A stretch of DNA of 64,000 bases from Cytophaga sp. FL35 (GCF_014349235.1 NZ_JACSOH010000020.1:1-64000); one strand, 5' to 3'; shown: positions 8,495 to 17,350, counted from the stretch's first letter. Notes: a model not told the origin generated them from the letters alone. Program-made: numbers and translations.

Positions 8495-10354
8495 ATGAAA
8501 CATATATATAAGATACTATTTAGTGCAGTATTAGTACTCGCTATTGGTTGTGATGAGGAGGACTTTGCTGACTTGAACAGCAATCCCGAAGCGGTAGCTG
8601 TCGCAGACCTACGTTTTTCAACTGCCCAAGCCATTCAGGATATGTATTCCAACGATTACACTGTTTGGTTCTACAGCAATTTCGATTATATCTTCCCTTG
8701 GAGTCAATTAACCACAGCTTCCGTTACAGGAGGGAATTCCGAAGCTTTTGTTGAAATGGGCCCCGCTGGAGGTCAAAGTATTTACCCCAGTCTATACGCC
8801 AACGCCCGTGATATTAGAGCTAGAATTGAAGCTCTTCCTGAAGGGGAAGGTGAGGAGTATAGGGCTATGAGTGCCATGACATTTCCTATTGTAATTCACC
8901 CGGCCATCACCATTACCGATACGGAAGGATCTATGGTTTATACAGAGGGAGCTTTGGCACCTTATACGTCCCCTCCATTGATTACCCCAAAATATGATAA
9001 TCAGGAAACCCTGTTCAATACATGGCTATCAGAACTGGATGCTGCCATAGTAGAACTGTCCGCTCCTAATCAATTTAACATTGGTAGCCAGGATATTATC
9101 TACAATGGTGATTATCAGAAGTGGGCTAAATTCTGTAATCTACTTAAGTTAAAGATTGCTGCTAGGCTGATCAACAAGGATAGAGCAAAAGCATTATCAA
9201 TTGCTGAGGAGGTGGCTAGTTCATCTGTAGGATATATGAATACCTTAGATGATGATTTTATCTACAGAAGAGATATTAACTATAGGGGAACCGGTAATGG
9301 CCAACAGCCAGGTATAGCAGGAAAGAATATAGTGGACTTCATGCTAGCCAATCAAGATCCTCGTTTACGAGTGATTTATACCAAAAATCATTTTAATGCC
9401 GAGGTGGTTCAGGCGTTTTTGGATGCAGATAAGGAGTTGCCCCCATATGTAGAGCAATACGTTACTGTAGACGGTGAAGGTAATTTTGCCGGTTGGTCGG
9501 GTCCAGGAGAACCTTGGGTAAGATATGCAGGCGCACCCTTATCACCTGACGAGACATTTGATACCGACAATACTGTTTATTTTAACCAAGGAGAACTATA
9601 TAGGCTTTCTGCTGGTGATGTTCAAAAACAATATACGGCTACATCAAGCTATACTGAACGGATTACAAGGACTGGTTTCAATTTTACGTATCCCACAAAA
9701 CCAGGTGGTAGAGTAATGGAGATTATTGATAATTTTCCTCCTTTAGAGGTTATTTTAGGATCCTCGGCGGAAACCAATCTCTATTTGGCAGAGTTTAAGT
9801 TATTGGGAGCCAATATACCGGGTACAGCTCAGGACTATTTCAATCAAGGTGTTAGACTCTCGGTAGAAAGACTTGATCGTCTTGCGAAAAATAGTGGTTT
9901 GCCCTATTATGAGGAAGACCCAGTGTATACGGATGAGACCATGGCAGCTATGGCATCGACTAAATTGAAGGCAGGGGAAATTGAGGCTTTGTTGGCTCAA
10001 CCGGCCTATGATTTAAGTATAGATGGCCTAGAGAAGGTTTATATTCAACAATACATTAATCATGCGGGCACACCCAATGATGTTTGGACAACAGTTAGGC
10101 GTTCGGGTATTCCTAAAATCAATAGTATACACTTACCAAGGGAAATATTCACTTCTTCTGGTAGGGAGCTTACAGTACCAAGACGCTTCGTTGCCGGTAC
10201 TCCTACGGAGGACAATAAGAACTTTCCTAACCAAATTCAAGCCGTTGAGGAGCAAGGATTTAGTACGGGAACCAATGATCCTGTCATCTTGAATACCGAA
10301 AGACTCTGGTTTGATGAAGAAAATCCAGACTACGGGGCAGGACCTAAAGAGTAG
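8495..10354 (+). CDS. SusD/RagB-like outer-membrane lipoprotein (SusD1)
   Basis: A 619-aa surface glycan-binding lipoprotein, partner of SusC1. It has a lipoprotein signal peptide (MKHIYKILF ... AIGC). Family features are early residues EEDFADLNSNPEA and the C-terminal region where the chain ends in residues around the bound ligand (GTPNDVWTTVRRSGIP). This pattern fits the SusD-like_2 branch rather than classical SusD. I chose ATG 8495 over the in-frame TTG at 8486 because it gives a normal signal peptide. A strong terminator follows, so the fecR-susC1-susD1 unit ends here. Confidence 0.92.
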   Translation: MKHIYKILFSAVLVLAIGCDEEDFADLNSNPEAVAVADLRFSTAQAIQDMYSNDYTVWFYSNFDYIFPWSQLTTASVTGGNSEAFVEMGPAGGQSIYPSLYANARDIRARIEALPEGEGEEYRAMSAMTFPIVIHPAITITDTEGSMVYTEGALAPYTSPPLITPKYDNQETLFNTWLSELDAAIVELSAPNQFNIGSQDIIYNGDYQKWAKFCNLLKLKIAARLINKDRAKALSIAEEVASSSVGYMNTLDDDFIYRRDINYRGTGNGQQPGIAGKNIVDFMLANQDPRLRVIYTKNHFNAEVVQAFLDADKELPPYVEQYVTVDGEGNFAGWSGPGEPWVRYAGAPLSPDETFDTDNTVYFNQGELYRLSAGDVQKQYTATSSYTERITRTGFNFTYPTKPGGRVMEIIDNFPPLEVILGSSAETNLYLAEFKLLGANIPGTAQDYFNQGVRLSVERLDRLAKNSGLPYYEEDPVYTDETMAAMASTKLKAGEIEALLAQPAYDLSIDGLEKVYIQQYINHAGTPNDVWTTVRRSGIPKINSIHLPREIFTSSGRELTVPRRFVAGTPTEDNKNFPNQIQAVEEQGFSTGTNDPVILNTERLWFDEENPDYGAGPKE

Positions 10355-10420
10355 TAATTATTTGAGTTGGCATACGTCATTATTAAGGTTGGGCGTATGT
10401 TTACAGTTAGTTTGTTAGTG

Positions 10421-10458
10421 AAAAAGGCCATTTTCGAATTTGAAAATGGCCTTTTTTT
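10421..10458 (+). terminator. Rho-independent terminator after SusD1
   Basis: A 15-bp perfect stem (10421-10435 with 10442-10456; core AAGGCCATTTTC / GAAAATGGCCTT) encloses a 6-base loop and is followed by T residues. The A-rich left arm means it could also work on the other strand. It lies 66 bp past the SusD1 stop. Confidence 0.92.
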
Positions 10459-10567
10459 ACTTTTGTTATTTCCGCTAATTACATATAAGAAAGTTATGAT
10501 AGTTATTGACGACCAAAAAAATATGCTTTGAATTTTTTATTTTTAGTTATACCCTGATTAATCGTAT

Positions 10568-11488
10568 TTGAAACACTTTAAGAAAATAGAAGAGTACTGC
10601 AAGGCAATTAATATTGAACCTCCCAAACATCCGCATTTTGATATTAGGAGTTTTAATAATAATATGCCAACTATTGTAGAGACCATGGAAGCTTTTAGGC
10701 ATGAGTTTTACGCCATTGCCCTGAAAGTAGAAGGTGGGGGAAGGGCAATTACAGGTCATCATATAGACTTTCCAGACGGTTCTACTATTTTTTTTAATTC
10801 CCCCTTTCAACTAATTTCATGGGATATTGTACCAGATTGGGATGGATATTATATTATGTTTTCGCAAGATTTCGTTGCCAATTCCAAATATCTTCAAGAT
10901 ATATTTAAGCAATTTTCATTTCTAAAAATAGAGAAAACCATACCGTTTGAAATCACCTTACAAGAGGTATCGCCTATAATTTCTATATATGATTCTATTT
11001 TTGAAGAATATAATGGTAATAATGATGACAAGTTTATACTTATAGAGTCCTATTTATTGTTGTTGCTCAATTTTGTGAAACGATATTTTAACAAAAAGGT
11101 TTCTCTAAATGAGGTAGCTAAAGAAATCAGAAAGACAGATGTAAAAATTTTAGCAAGGTTTCAGACTCTTATTGAAACACGTTTCTATCCAAATTATTCC
11201 CTAACCGATTCTTCCAATCTACATTCAACCTCTTATTATGCAAATCAACTATTGATACACCCAAACCACTTAAATTCCATAGTGAAACAAATTACTGGGC
11301 ATACGGCAAAGCAGCATATACAGAATCATGTATTAAATTTGGCCAAGTCTAGGTTAATACATTCGTCATTGAGTATTAAAGAAATTGCGTACTCACTTCA
11401 TTTTGATTCTCCCAACCATTTTAGTGTCTTTTTCAAGAAAAACACATCTAAAACACCAAACTCTTACAGAAAAGAGGCCATTCTTTGA
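10568..11488 (+). CDS. AraC-family transcriptional regulator
   Basis: A 306-aa cytoplasmic regulator. The N-terminal about 190 residues form a cupin-like sensing domain (MKHFKKIEEYCKAINIEPPK, typical of flavobacterial AraC proteins). The C-terminal AraC domain occupies about 200-306, with two helix-turn-helix units (YYANQLLIHPNHLNSIVKQ and SIKEIAYSLHFDSPNHFSVFF) and the usual ending TPNSYRKE. The start must be the TTG at 10568 or later, because a stop lies three codons upstream; the TTG start preserves the family's usual N-terminus. It lies immediately upstream of two NTF2-like genes and an alpha/beta hydrolase on the same strand and is the likely regulator of that set. Confidence 0.9.
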   Translation: MKHFKKIEEYCKAINIEPPKHPHFDIRSFNNNMPTIVETMEAFRHEFYAIALKVEGGGRAITGHHIDFPDGSTIFFNSPFQLISWDIVPDWDGYYIMFSQDFVANSKYLQDIFKQFSFLKIEKTIPFEITLQEVSPIISIYDSIFEEYNGNNDDKFILIESYLLLLLNFVKRYFNKKVSLNEVAKEIRKTDVKILARFQTLIETRFYPNYSLTDSSNLHSTSYYANQLLIHPNHLNSIVKQITGHTAKQHIQNHVLNLAKSRLIHSSLSIKEIAYSLHFDSPNHFSVFFKKNTSKTPNSYRKEAIL

Positions 11489-11565
11489 TTTTTGTACTTC
11501 TTCAATTGATTGTCTAAACCTTTAGACAGCTCTAATCCTGAGATTTGTATTGTTAAAAAAATGAT

Positions 11566-12501
11566 ATGAAAACAATACTAACACCGCTATTTGCAATTGC
11601 AATTGGCTTTTTAAATGCTCAGAATATGAAAGAACCTTCAGACGTGGTAATTGAGATGTTCGTCGCGACTGATCGTAAAGATTGGAACGCGGTAGAAAAT
11701 AGTTTTGCACCTTCAGTAATTTTAGATTATTCCTCATTTACGGGAGAGTCTAAAAAGGAATTGAACCCCCATGAGATAGTGACTTCTTGGAAATCTATCT
11801 TACCAAAATTTGAAAGTACACATCATCAAATAGGTAATATAGTATCCCATGTAGAAAAGAAGAGTGCCTCTGTATCTGTATATGGTACTGCAACCCACTA
11901 TTTAGAACATGAACACGGAAATATTTGGACTGTTGTAGGGACCTATGATTTTGAACTACTAAAGGAAAGTCAGGGTTGGAAAATCAATAATATGGTTTTC
12001 AATTTTAAATACGAGGATGGTAATACGCTATTACCGCACTATGTAATTTCTGGGAGCAATGATAAATCCCAGGCCTCTGGAAAACTTGATCATAAAATTT
12101 CCGTTGAACAATTTTTTAGGTATTTGGAAGAAGAGAATGTAGATAATCTCGCAGAATTGTTTGCAGAGGATGGTATTCATATCAATCCATATCATTCCAA
12201 TATATTTCCAAAAGGTGCACAAGGTAGGTCTGGAATTAAAGCATACTGGTCGCCTGTATTTCCAAGTTTTGAGGGTATGTCATTTCATATAGAAGAAATG
12301 TATAGCATGGACAATCAATCCATGGTATATGTGAAATACAGAGGAGATATTCAACTTAAAAATGGGGCGGGTATTTATTCCAACGAGTATTATTCTACGT
12401 TCAAGTTCAATAAAACTGGTGAAATAATTGAATATGTAGAGTTATTCAACCCTATTGTGGCGGCCAAAGGATTTGGACTTTTAGAAAAAATAAAAGGCTA
12501 A
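11566..12501 (+). CDS. Secreted protein with two SnoaL/NTF2-like domains
   Basis: A 311-aa protein with an N-terminal signal peptide (MKTILTPLFAIAIGFLNAQ). Two NTF2-like cone folds follow: about 22-150 (DVVIEMFVATDRKDWNAVENSFAP) and about 175-305 (VEQFFRYLEEENVDNLAELFAEDGIH). The fold is used by polyketide cyclases, isomerases and dehydratases as well as small-ligand binding proteins, so no reaction can be given. Its stop overlaps the ATG of the next NTF2-like gene by one base (TAATG), which implies translational coupling. Confidence 0.8.
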   Translation: MKTILTPLFAIAIGFLNAQNMKEPSDVVIEMFVATDRKDWNAVENSFAPSVILDYSSFTGESKKELNPHEIVTSWKSILPKFESTHHQIGNIVSHVEKKSASVSVYGTATHYLEHEHGNIWTVVGTYDFELLKESQGWKINNMVFNFKYEDGNTLLPHYVISGSNDKSQASGKLDHKISVEQFFRYLEEENVDNLAELFAEDGIHINPYHSNIFPKGAQGRSGIKAYWSPVFPSFEGMSFHIEEMYSMDNQSMVYVKYRGDIQLKNGAGIYSNEYYSTFKFNKTGEIIEYVELFNPIVAAKGFGLLEKIKG

Positions 12502-12857
12502 TGAAAAGGGAGTACAAACATCTTGATTCATTGACCGATGCTTTGGATTCAAAGGATACGGAAAGGGTTTTGTCCTTTTTAACGGAAGATTGTCTTTTCC
12601 AAGCCGGTAATACCCCTGTGGTGAAGGGAAAAAAGCAGATAGGTGAGGTGTTCAATTCATTCTTTCCACAAGTAAGTTCTATATCACATCAAATCACAGA
12701 TGTTTTTGAGTTTTGTAACACCTTAGTACACATGGGAATTGTCGTCTATACTCGTTTAGATGGGTCGCGATTAAAGGTGCCCTTCTGTGATATCTTTAAA
12801 GTACAAAATGGCTTGATCAATGAATATTATATCTATATAGATTGGTCCAATTTATAA
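12501..12857 (+). CDS. SnoaL/NTF2-like protein
   Basis: A 118-aa single-domain NTF2-like protein without a signal peptide. It begins KHLDSLTDALDSKDTERVL and ends with the typical NGLINEYYIYIDW segment. It is coupled to the preceding two-domain homologue by a one-base overlap and lies 18 bp before the alpha/beta hydrolase. Proteins of this form often appear beside flavobacterial AraC regulators. The reaction is unknown. Confidence 0.82.
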   Translation: MKREYKHLDSLTDALDSKDTERVLSFLTEDCLFQAGNTPVVKGKKQIGEVFNSFFPQVSSISHQITDVFEFCNTLVHMGIVVYTRLDGSRLKVPFCDIFKVQNGLINEYYIYIDWSNL

Positions 12858-12875
12858 CCTAAAATTAAAGTTCAA

Positions 12876-13880
12876 ATGAAAGTGAAAATAATTAGTGCTT
12901 TTGCCACTTTACTCATGTTAAGTTGCAAAGTTGAATATAGGAATAATGATAAAAAACAAATTAAACAAAATATGAAAACTGTAACATTTAGAAGTGAAGG
13001 ATTAGATTTAAAAGGAAATTTATATTATCCGTCAAATTATAGTGAAACTGAAAAATATCCAGCCATTGTGGTATCTGGAAGTTGGACAACAGTTAAAGAG
13101 CAAATGGCGGGCCTATATGCCAAAAGATTGGCAGAAAATGGGTTTATATCTTTGGCCTTTGATTTTAGGAATTTTGGAGAAAGTGAAGGAGAACCTAGAT
13201 TTTATGAAAGTCCGGAGTTAAAAAAAATAGATGTCAAGAATGCCGTAACCTTTTTAAGGAGTTTAGAGGAGGTAGATAGTACTAAAATTGGAGCTTTTGG
13301 TGTATGTGCAGGTGCCATGTATACGCTAACGGCGGCTGCAGAAGATAGTAGGATAAAAAGCGTAGTTACCGCTGCCTCTTGGTTACATGACTCAGAGGCC
13401 ATAAAACTTTTTTATGGTGGTGAAGAAGGCGTAAATACAAAAATAACTGCGGCTAAGGAGGCGAAACAAAAATACGCCCAAACAGGTGAAGTAGCATACA
13501 TACCCACCATCTCCCAAACAGATGAAAATGCCGCAATGTATGGGCCATTTGACTATTATTTAAATACAGATAGAGGGGCTATTTCCCAATGGAGCAACGA
13601 TAAATTTGCAGTTGCCGGTTGGGAAGATTGGTTAAGTGCAAATCCAATGACTGCTGCAAAAAACTTAAACCAACCTACTCTAATGATTCATTCAGATGGT
13701 GCAGTTTTACCGGACTATACCAAGAAATTTTATAATGAAGTAGCGGCAAAGGATAAAGAATTAATTTGGTTAGAAACAAAATTGGAATCTCCTTTTCATC
13801 AGTTTTATTTCTATGATCAAGAAGATGAAGTATCAACGTCCATCAATAATGCTAGTGCATGGTTCAAGGCCAAAATGTAA
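12876..13880 (+). CDS. Alpha/beta hydrolase lipoprotein with Cys in the nucleophile elbow
   Basis: A 334-aa alpha/beta hydrolase with a lipoprotein signal (LLMLSC). The core spans about 35-330. The oxyanion-side segment is VVSGSWTTVKEQM. The nucleophile elbow reads GVCAGA, placing Cys144 where Ser is usual; dienelactone hydrolase-type enzymes use Cys here. A late acid/histidine pair is plausible (MIHSDGAVLPDY and ESPFHQFYFY). It resembles the YcjY/dienelactone-hydrolase group. It is last in the AraC-NTF2-NTF2-hydrolase set and is followed by a strong terminator. The substrate is unknown. Confidence 0.83.
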   Translation: MKVKIISAFATLLMLSCKVEYRNNDKKQIKQNMKTVTFRSEGLDLKGNLYYPSNYSETEKYPAIVVSGSWTTVKEQMAGLYAKRLAENGFISLAFDFRNFGESEGEPRFYESPELKKIDVKNAVTFLRSLEEVDSTKIGAFGVCAGAMYTLTAAAEDSRIKSVVTAASWLHDSEAIKLFYGGEEGVNTKITAAKEAKQKYAQTGEVAYIPTISQTDENAAMYGPFDYYLNTDRGAISQWSNDKFAVAGWEDWLSANPMTAAKNLNQPTLMIHSDGAVLPDYTKKFYNEVAAKDKELIWLETKLESPFHQFYFYDQEDEVSTSINNASAWFKAKM

Positions 13881-13900
13881 TTTTGATATACAAGGCTAAA

Positions 13901-13936
13901 AGTTGCTATTGGCATTATTGCCAATAGCAACTTATT
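13901..13936 (+). terminator. Rho-independent terminator after the alpha/beta hydrolase
   Basis: A 14-bp stem (13901-13914 with 13919-13932; arms AGTTGCTATTGGCA and TGCCAATAGCAACT) encloses a TTAT loop, followed by TATTT. It overlaps the upstream open frame of the next gene, which supports placing that gene's start at the later ATG (13999). Confidence 0.88.
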
Positions 13937-13998
13937 TAGAATGGTATTGTAATGAATTGAAGAACATTTCTACTAAAGCTACTTTTAATCTATCTATT

Positions 13999-15072
13999 AT
14001 GAAACATCTGGTTATTTTATGCTTCGGTATTTTGATATTTTTCTCATGCAAGGACAAGGCAAAAAGTAATTCTGAACCAATGGACGATGACAAAAAAGAG
14101 AAAGTAATTCAAATTGCTAGTTTTAAAGGGCAGCAAGTTACAGGAGTAACCGTGGCAAATTCTGGAAGAATTTTCGTTAATTTTCCTCGCTGGCGAAATG
14201 GGGTCCGAAACGCTGTTGTTGAAATAAAAAATAATGAATATAAAAGCTTTCCTAACCAATCGTGGAATAATTGGGAAATTGGTGATAAGCTGGTAGATGA
14301 TAAGTTTATTGCTGTACAATCTGTTGTTGCCCATGAAAATTTTCTTTATATCCTAGACACTAGAAACCCACTATTTGAAGGGGTCTTAGATGCACCAAGA
14401 ATATTTGTCTTTGACTTGGATACTCACGCCTTGAGTAAAACGCTAATCTTAGATAAGGAGAGTTACCATTCTAACTCATATATAAACGATTTGAGGGTTG
14501 ACAGTAAGAATAACAAGATTTATTGTATAGATTCTGCCCACGCCGGTCTAGTTATAATTGATTTAAAAGAGGGTTTGACTAGAAGGATATTAAATGATCA
14601 TTTTTCTACCACAGCGGAAATGTCTTATCTAAATTTTAAAGGGAAAAGATGGAACAACACGGTACATTCAGATGGTATTGCTCTTGATCAAGATAACGGC
14701 AAATTATATTACCATGCCCTTACGGGTTACAAACTCTATTCCATACCTACAGAAAATCTATTTGAAAAAACTGAAAATGAAATAGAAAATCTAATATCGT
14801 TGGAGGCGGAGACAGCAGCACCAGATGGAATGATATTAGATGCTTATGGAAATTTATATTTTGCAGATTTAGAGAACGATAAAATACAGTACAGAACCCA
14901 AAAAGGAAAGATTAAAACCCTTGTAGAAGGAGAGAATGTGAAATGGGCAGACACTTTTAGTATACACGATAATTACCTGTACTTCACAAATTCTCGAATC
15001 AATGAAGTTGACGGAGATATTTCCAAAATGACCTTTACACTAAATAAAATTCAACTGCCAGCTTCGGAATAA
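13999..15072 (+). CDS. Yellow/major royal jelly protein-family lipoprotein
   Basis: A 357-aa periplasmic or surface lipoprotein (MKHLVILCFGILIFFSC). It shows clear features of the yellow/MRJP six-bladed propeller family: GQQVTGVTVANSGRIFVNFP near the start, FVFDLDTH, YINDLRVDSKNNKIYCIDS, HSDGIALDQDNGKLYYH, DGMILDAYGNLYFADLE and KWADTFSIHDNYLYFTNSR. The open frame extends upstream to 13903, but the ATG at 13999 gives a proper signal peptide and lies beyond the terminator hairpin. Bacterial members have no settled function. The gene stands alone between two gaps. Confidence 0.88.
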   Translation: MKHLVILCFGILIFFSCKDKAKSNSEPMDDDKKEKVIQIASFKGQQVTGVTVANSGRIFVNFPRWRNGVRNAVVEIKNNEYKSFPNQSWNNWEIGDKLVDDKFIAVQSVVAHENFLYILDTRNPLFEGVLDAPRIFVFDLDTHALSKTLILDKESYHSNSYINDLRVDSKNNKIYCIDSAHAGLVIIDLKEGLTRRILNDHFSTTAEMSYLNFKGKRWNNTVHSDGIALDQDNGKLYYHALTGYKLYSIPTENLFEKTENEIENLISLEAETAAPDGMILDAYGNLYFADLENDKIQYRTQKGKIKTLVEGENVKWADTFSIHDNYLYFTNSRINEVDGDISKMTFTLNKIQLPASE

Positions 15073-15413
15073 GGCTAACTCTATGACACTCTATGGGTTT
15101 CAAAAATTGTGCTTAAAATTACTTTTTCAATTTTTCACATTAAAAAAAAGAGAAAAAAATTAAAACTACTTAAGTCACTGGTTTTTGCAGGTACTCTAGC
15201 ATTGTTTTTTTCGAAAAACAACTAATTAAAGATTAGAAATCTTTATATTTCACTTCAAATTTTCGTTGGGTCTTGTCGGATTCTTATAGTTCAAATAGAA
15301 ACGGCAAACAAAGAACAGACTGTTTTGTGTTTAGTGTAAGGAATAGGAAAAACCAACTCAATTTTTCTGGCTCCTGATCCATTTTGAAGTTAAACTACTA
15401 TAGATTTTAGCGA
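15073..15413. other. Intergenic region before the membrane sensor-regulator
   Basis: This 341-bp AT-rich region contains no gene I can support. It presumably holds the promoter of the sensor at 15414. I saw no convincing hairpin or match to the operator found upstream of SusC2. Confidence 0.5.
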
Positions 15414-16847
15414 ATGTTAGGCCGTTCGAGCTTGCTATTGATACTACTTCTCTTATCATGTTCTAAAAAGGAACGTCCAGATATCATTTTTGATAATTTT
15501 GAAAGCGGTACCTATAAAAACTGGAACAAACAAGGGGTTGCCTTTGGAAGACCTGTTAGTAAAGATTCCATATCCAAAGAAATTAAGAACATCAAAGGAA
15601 AATTTTTTGCTTATTCCAATAAGGAAGGCGAAGGTTTGAGTAAGGGTCAAGGAAAACTGGTCTCCAATCCTTTTACGATTAATAGAAAATACATTCACTT
15701 TTGGATAGGTGGAGGTAACCATACTACGCGGCAATGCGTTAACTTGATCATTAATAATAAAGTGGTAAGGGTGGCCACGGGGGCAAATGACAGAACGCTC
15801 AGAAAAAATGTATGGGACGTTGGGGATTTGGAGGGGCAAGGGGCAGTGATAGAGGTAGTGGACGCCATGGAGTTAGAGTACCAAGGAGCCTCTATACCCC
15901 ATATATTGGTAGATGATATTACCTTTAGTGATTACAAACACCCAACAAAGCAAATATTCGAGGATTTTGAAAACGGAACCTATAATAGTTGGAAGGTAGA
16001 AGGAGAAGCCTTTGAAATTCCTAGAAATAGAACCAACGTCTACTATCCTATTACACCCAATGGCTTTTACGGTAAGTTTTTCGCATTTTCATTTGGTGAG
16101 ACCCATGATACAAAGGTCGGTAAACTAACTTCGGAACCTTTTACTATAAATTATGATGGTATTCGTTTTATTATCGGTGGAGGAGGACATGCAGGTCTTA
16201 CCTGTATGAATTTGCTGGTGAACGATTCTATTGTCTATTCCCAAACTGGTCAAAATGATGGTCAAATGCGCCTACACGAATGGGATGTATCTTCCTTTAA
16301 AGGTGAAAATGCGGTAATTGAAATAGTAGACAACTATTCCGGTGGCTGGGGACACATCATGGTAGATGATATAATTTTCTTTAATAAACCAGTAGGCTTT
16401 ACTATTTGGAGGTACTTGGCCTTTGTGGTTTTTATTTTAGTGGTATCGTATATTTTATCAAAAGGAATAATTTTTCCGTTAAAGAAGAGAGAGAAAGCCA
16501 GTCAAGCGGAATTGCAAAAATTGGATAACTTAAAACAAGCCCTTAAAAATTCGGAAATATTTAAAGAATCCAATCCCGAGATGAAAGAGGTTGTTCGGGT
16601 GACTTCAACTAAAGAAACCGAAATAAATGAATTGTTCGAAAAGGTAGAAGAAACTACACTTACCAATTATCTAAATTTTTTAAGGGTAGAAGAATTTAAA
16701 AAATTACTGAAAGATCCAAAAAATGAAGCTTATACTATGATGTATTTGGCAGAAAAAAGTGGTTTTAATTCTAAATCTTCCTTTTATCGGGTTTTTAAGT
16801 CGGTAACCAGTTTAACACCCTCCCAATATAAGAATGGCCTTGGATAA
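15414..16847 (+). CDS. Membrane-tethered carbohydrate sensor with partial AraC-type DNA-binding domain
   Basis: A 477-aa protein with an unusual layout. A lipoprotein-like signal (LLLILLLLSC) is followed by two tandem homologous beta-sandwich domains at about 24-170 and 181-324. Each opens with a version of IF(D/E)(N/D)FE(S/N)GTY..W and contains GKFFA, (I/F)GGG.H, WDV and a closing VDDI. They resemble the non-catalytic module found with levanases and other GH32 enzymes (CBM66-like). A membrane helix at about 331-352 (LAFVVFILVVSYILS) precedes a charged linker and a C-terminal AraC-type segment (about 412-477: RVEEFKKLLKDP ... AEKSGFNSKSSFYRVFKS). The first helix-turn-helix of a full AraC domain appears to be missing. 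It is 503 bp upstream of SusC2 and probably controls that locus. Confidence 0.82.
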   Translation: MLGRSSLLLILLLLSCSKKERPDIIFDNFESGTYKNWNKQGVAFGRPVSKDSISKEIKNIKGKFFAYSNKEGEGLSKGQGKLVSNPFTINRKYIHFWIGGGNHTTRQCVNLIINNKVVRVATGANDRTLRKNVWDVGDLEGQGAVIEVVDAMELEYQGASIPHILVDDITFSDYKHPTKQIFEDFENGTYNSWKVEGEAFEIPRNRTNVYYPITPNGFYGKFFAFSFGETHDTKVGKLTSEPFTINYDGIRFIIGGGGHAGLTCMNLLVNDSIVYSQTGQNDGQMRLHEWDVSSFKGENAVIEIVDNYSGGWGHIMVDDIIFFNKPVGFTIWRYLAFVVFILVVSYILSKGIIFPLKKREKASQAELQKLDNLKQALKNSEIFKESNPEMKEVVRVTSTKETEINELFEKVEETTLTNYLNFLRVEEFKKLLKDPKNEAYTMMYLAEKSGFNSKSSFYRVFKSVTSLTPSQYKNGLG

Positions 16848-17097
16848 TTCTTCTCCTTTCTTATTCTAAAACTCTCAAATTTCTATTCTAAAGCTTTGTG
16901 CTATTATCAGTTCGTAGCGCCCAGATTTGTCATTTATATGGTGTTTTTCTTTTTAAACTCTCAAAAAAGACCGCTCTGGACGATTAAAATCATATTTAAT
17001 TGATATCCTTTTTTGCTTTTTTTCTGTTTAAAGGTTAAAACATACTTCTTCGCACAAATGTGAACATAACGTTAAACCCTAATGTTTGTAGGGGGTG

Positions 17098-17124
17098 GGA
17101 CGTCCCAAAATCTTTAATGGGACA
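17098..17124. promoter_or_regulatory. Putative operator, GTCCCA-N-TGGGAC inverted repeat (site 1)
   Basis: GGACGTCCCA, ten bases, then TGGGACA. The left half is itself palindromic (GGGACGTCCC at 17097-17106). The same arrangement with a 9-base gap appears upstream of the DUF1080 operon (22594-22619). It lies 227 bp before the SusC2 start. The binding protein is unknown; the neighbouring membrane sensor-regulator is the obvious candidate. Confidence 0.6.
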
Positions 17125-17299
17125 TGTTGGCCATTTAAAAATTAGTGAGAGCTCTTTCCCGGAACTACTTTAGAAAAATCAAATCGATGTTAAAATCCCT
17201 GACGAATTAGTCACTTCTTTTTAACGGATTTGATGGATAGCCTCTCAACTGATTTTTTCTAAAAAAGAAAATTTAAAATGAGAGACCAAACAAATAACC

Positions 17300-17313
17300 C
17301 TACTGGCCAGTAG
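17300..17313. promoter_or_regulatory. 14-bp perfect palindrome in the SusC2 leader
   Basis: CTACTGGCCAGTAG is a perfect palindrome 37 bp before the SusC2 ATG. It could be a protein-binding site. It occurs once as far as I could see, and no T-run follows, so it is not a terminator. Confidence 0.35.
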
Positions 17314-17350
17314 CTAAATGATGTTTTAACTAAACTTAAACTATTAAATT

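Larger units (their letters stand above)
16848..17350. other. Intergenic and regulatory region upstream of SusC2
   Basis: This 503-bp gene-free stretch holds the inverted-repeat operator at 17098-17124 and a 14-bp perfect palindrome at 17300-17313. The rest is AT-rich. It must contain the SusC2 promoter, but I could not fix its position. Confidence 0.6.

Noticed and set aside
10371-10399. CATACG ... CGTATG inverted repeat after SusD1
   Set aside because: Only six bases per arm with a 17-base gap and no T-run. The strong terminator 20 bp downstream explains the region better.
13903-13998. N-terminal extension of the royal-jelly-family protein
   Set aside because: It begins inside the terminator hairpin at 13901-13936, and the later ATG gives a proper lipoprotein signal.
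15456-15839. 127-aa open frame on the minus strand
   Set aside because: It is antisense to the first sensor domain of the 15414 protein, which shows clear internal duplication and so is the real coding strand.
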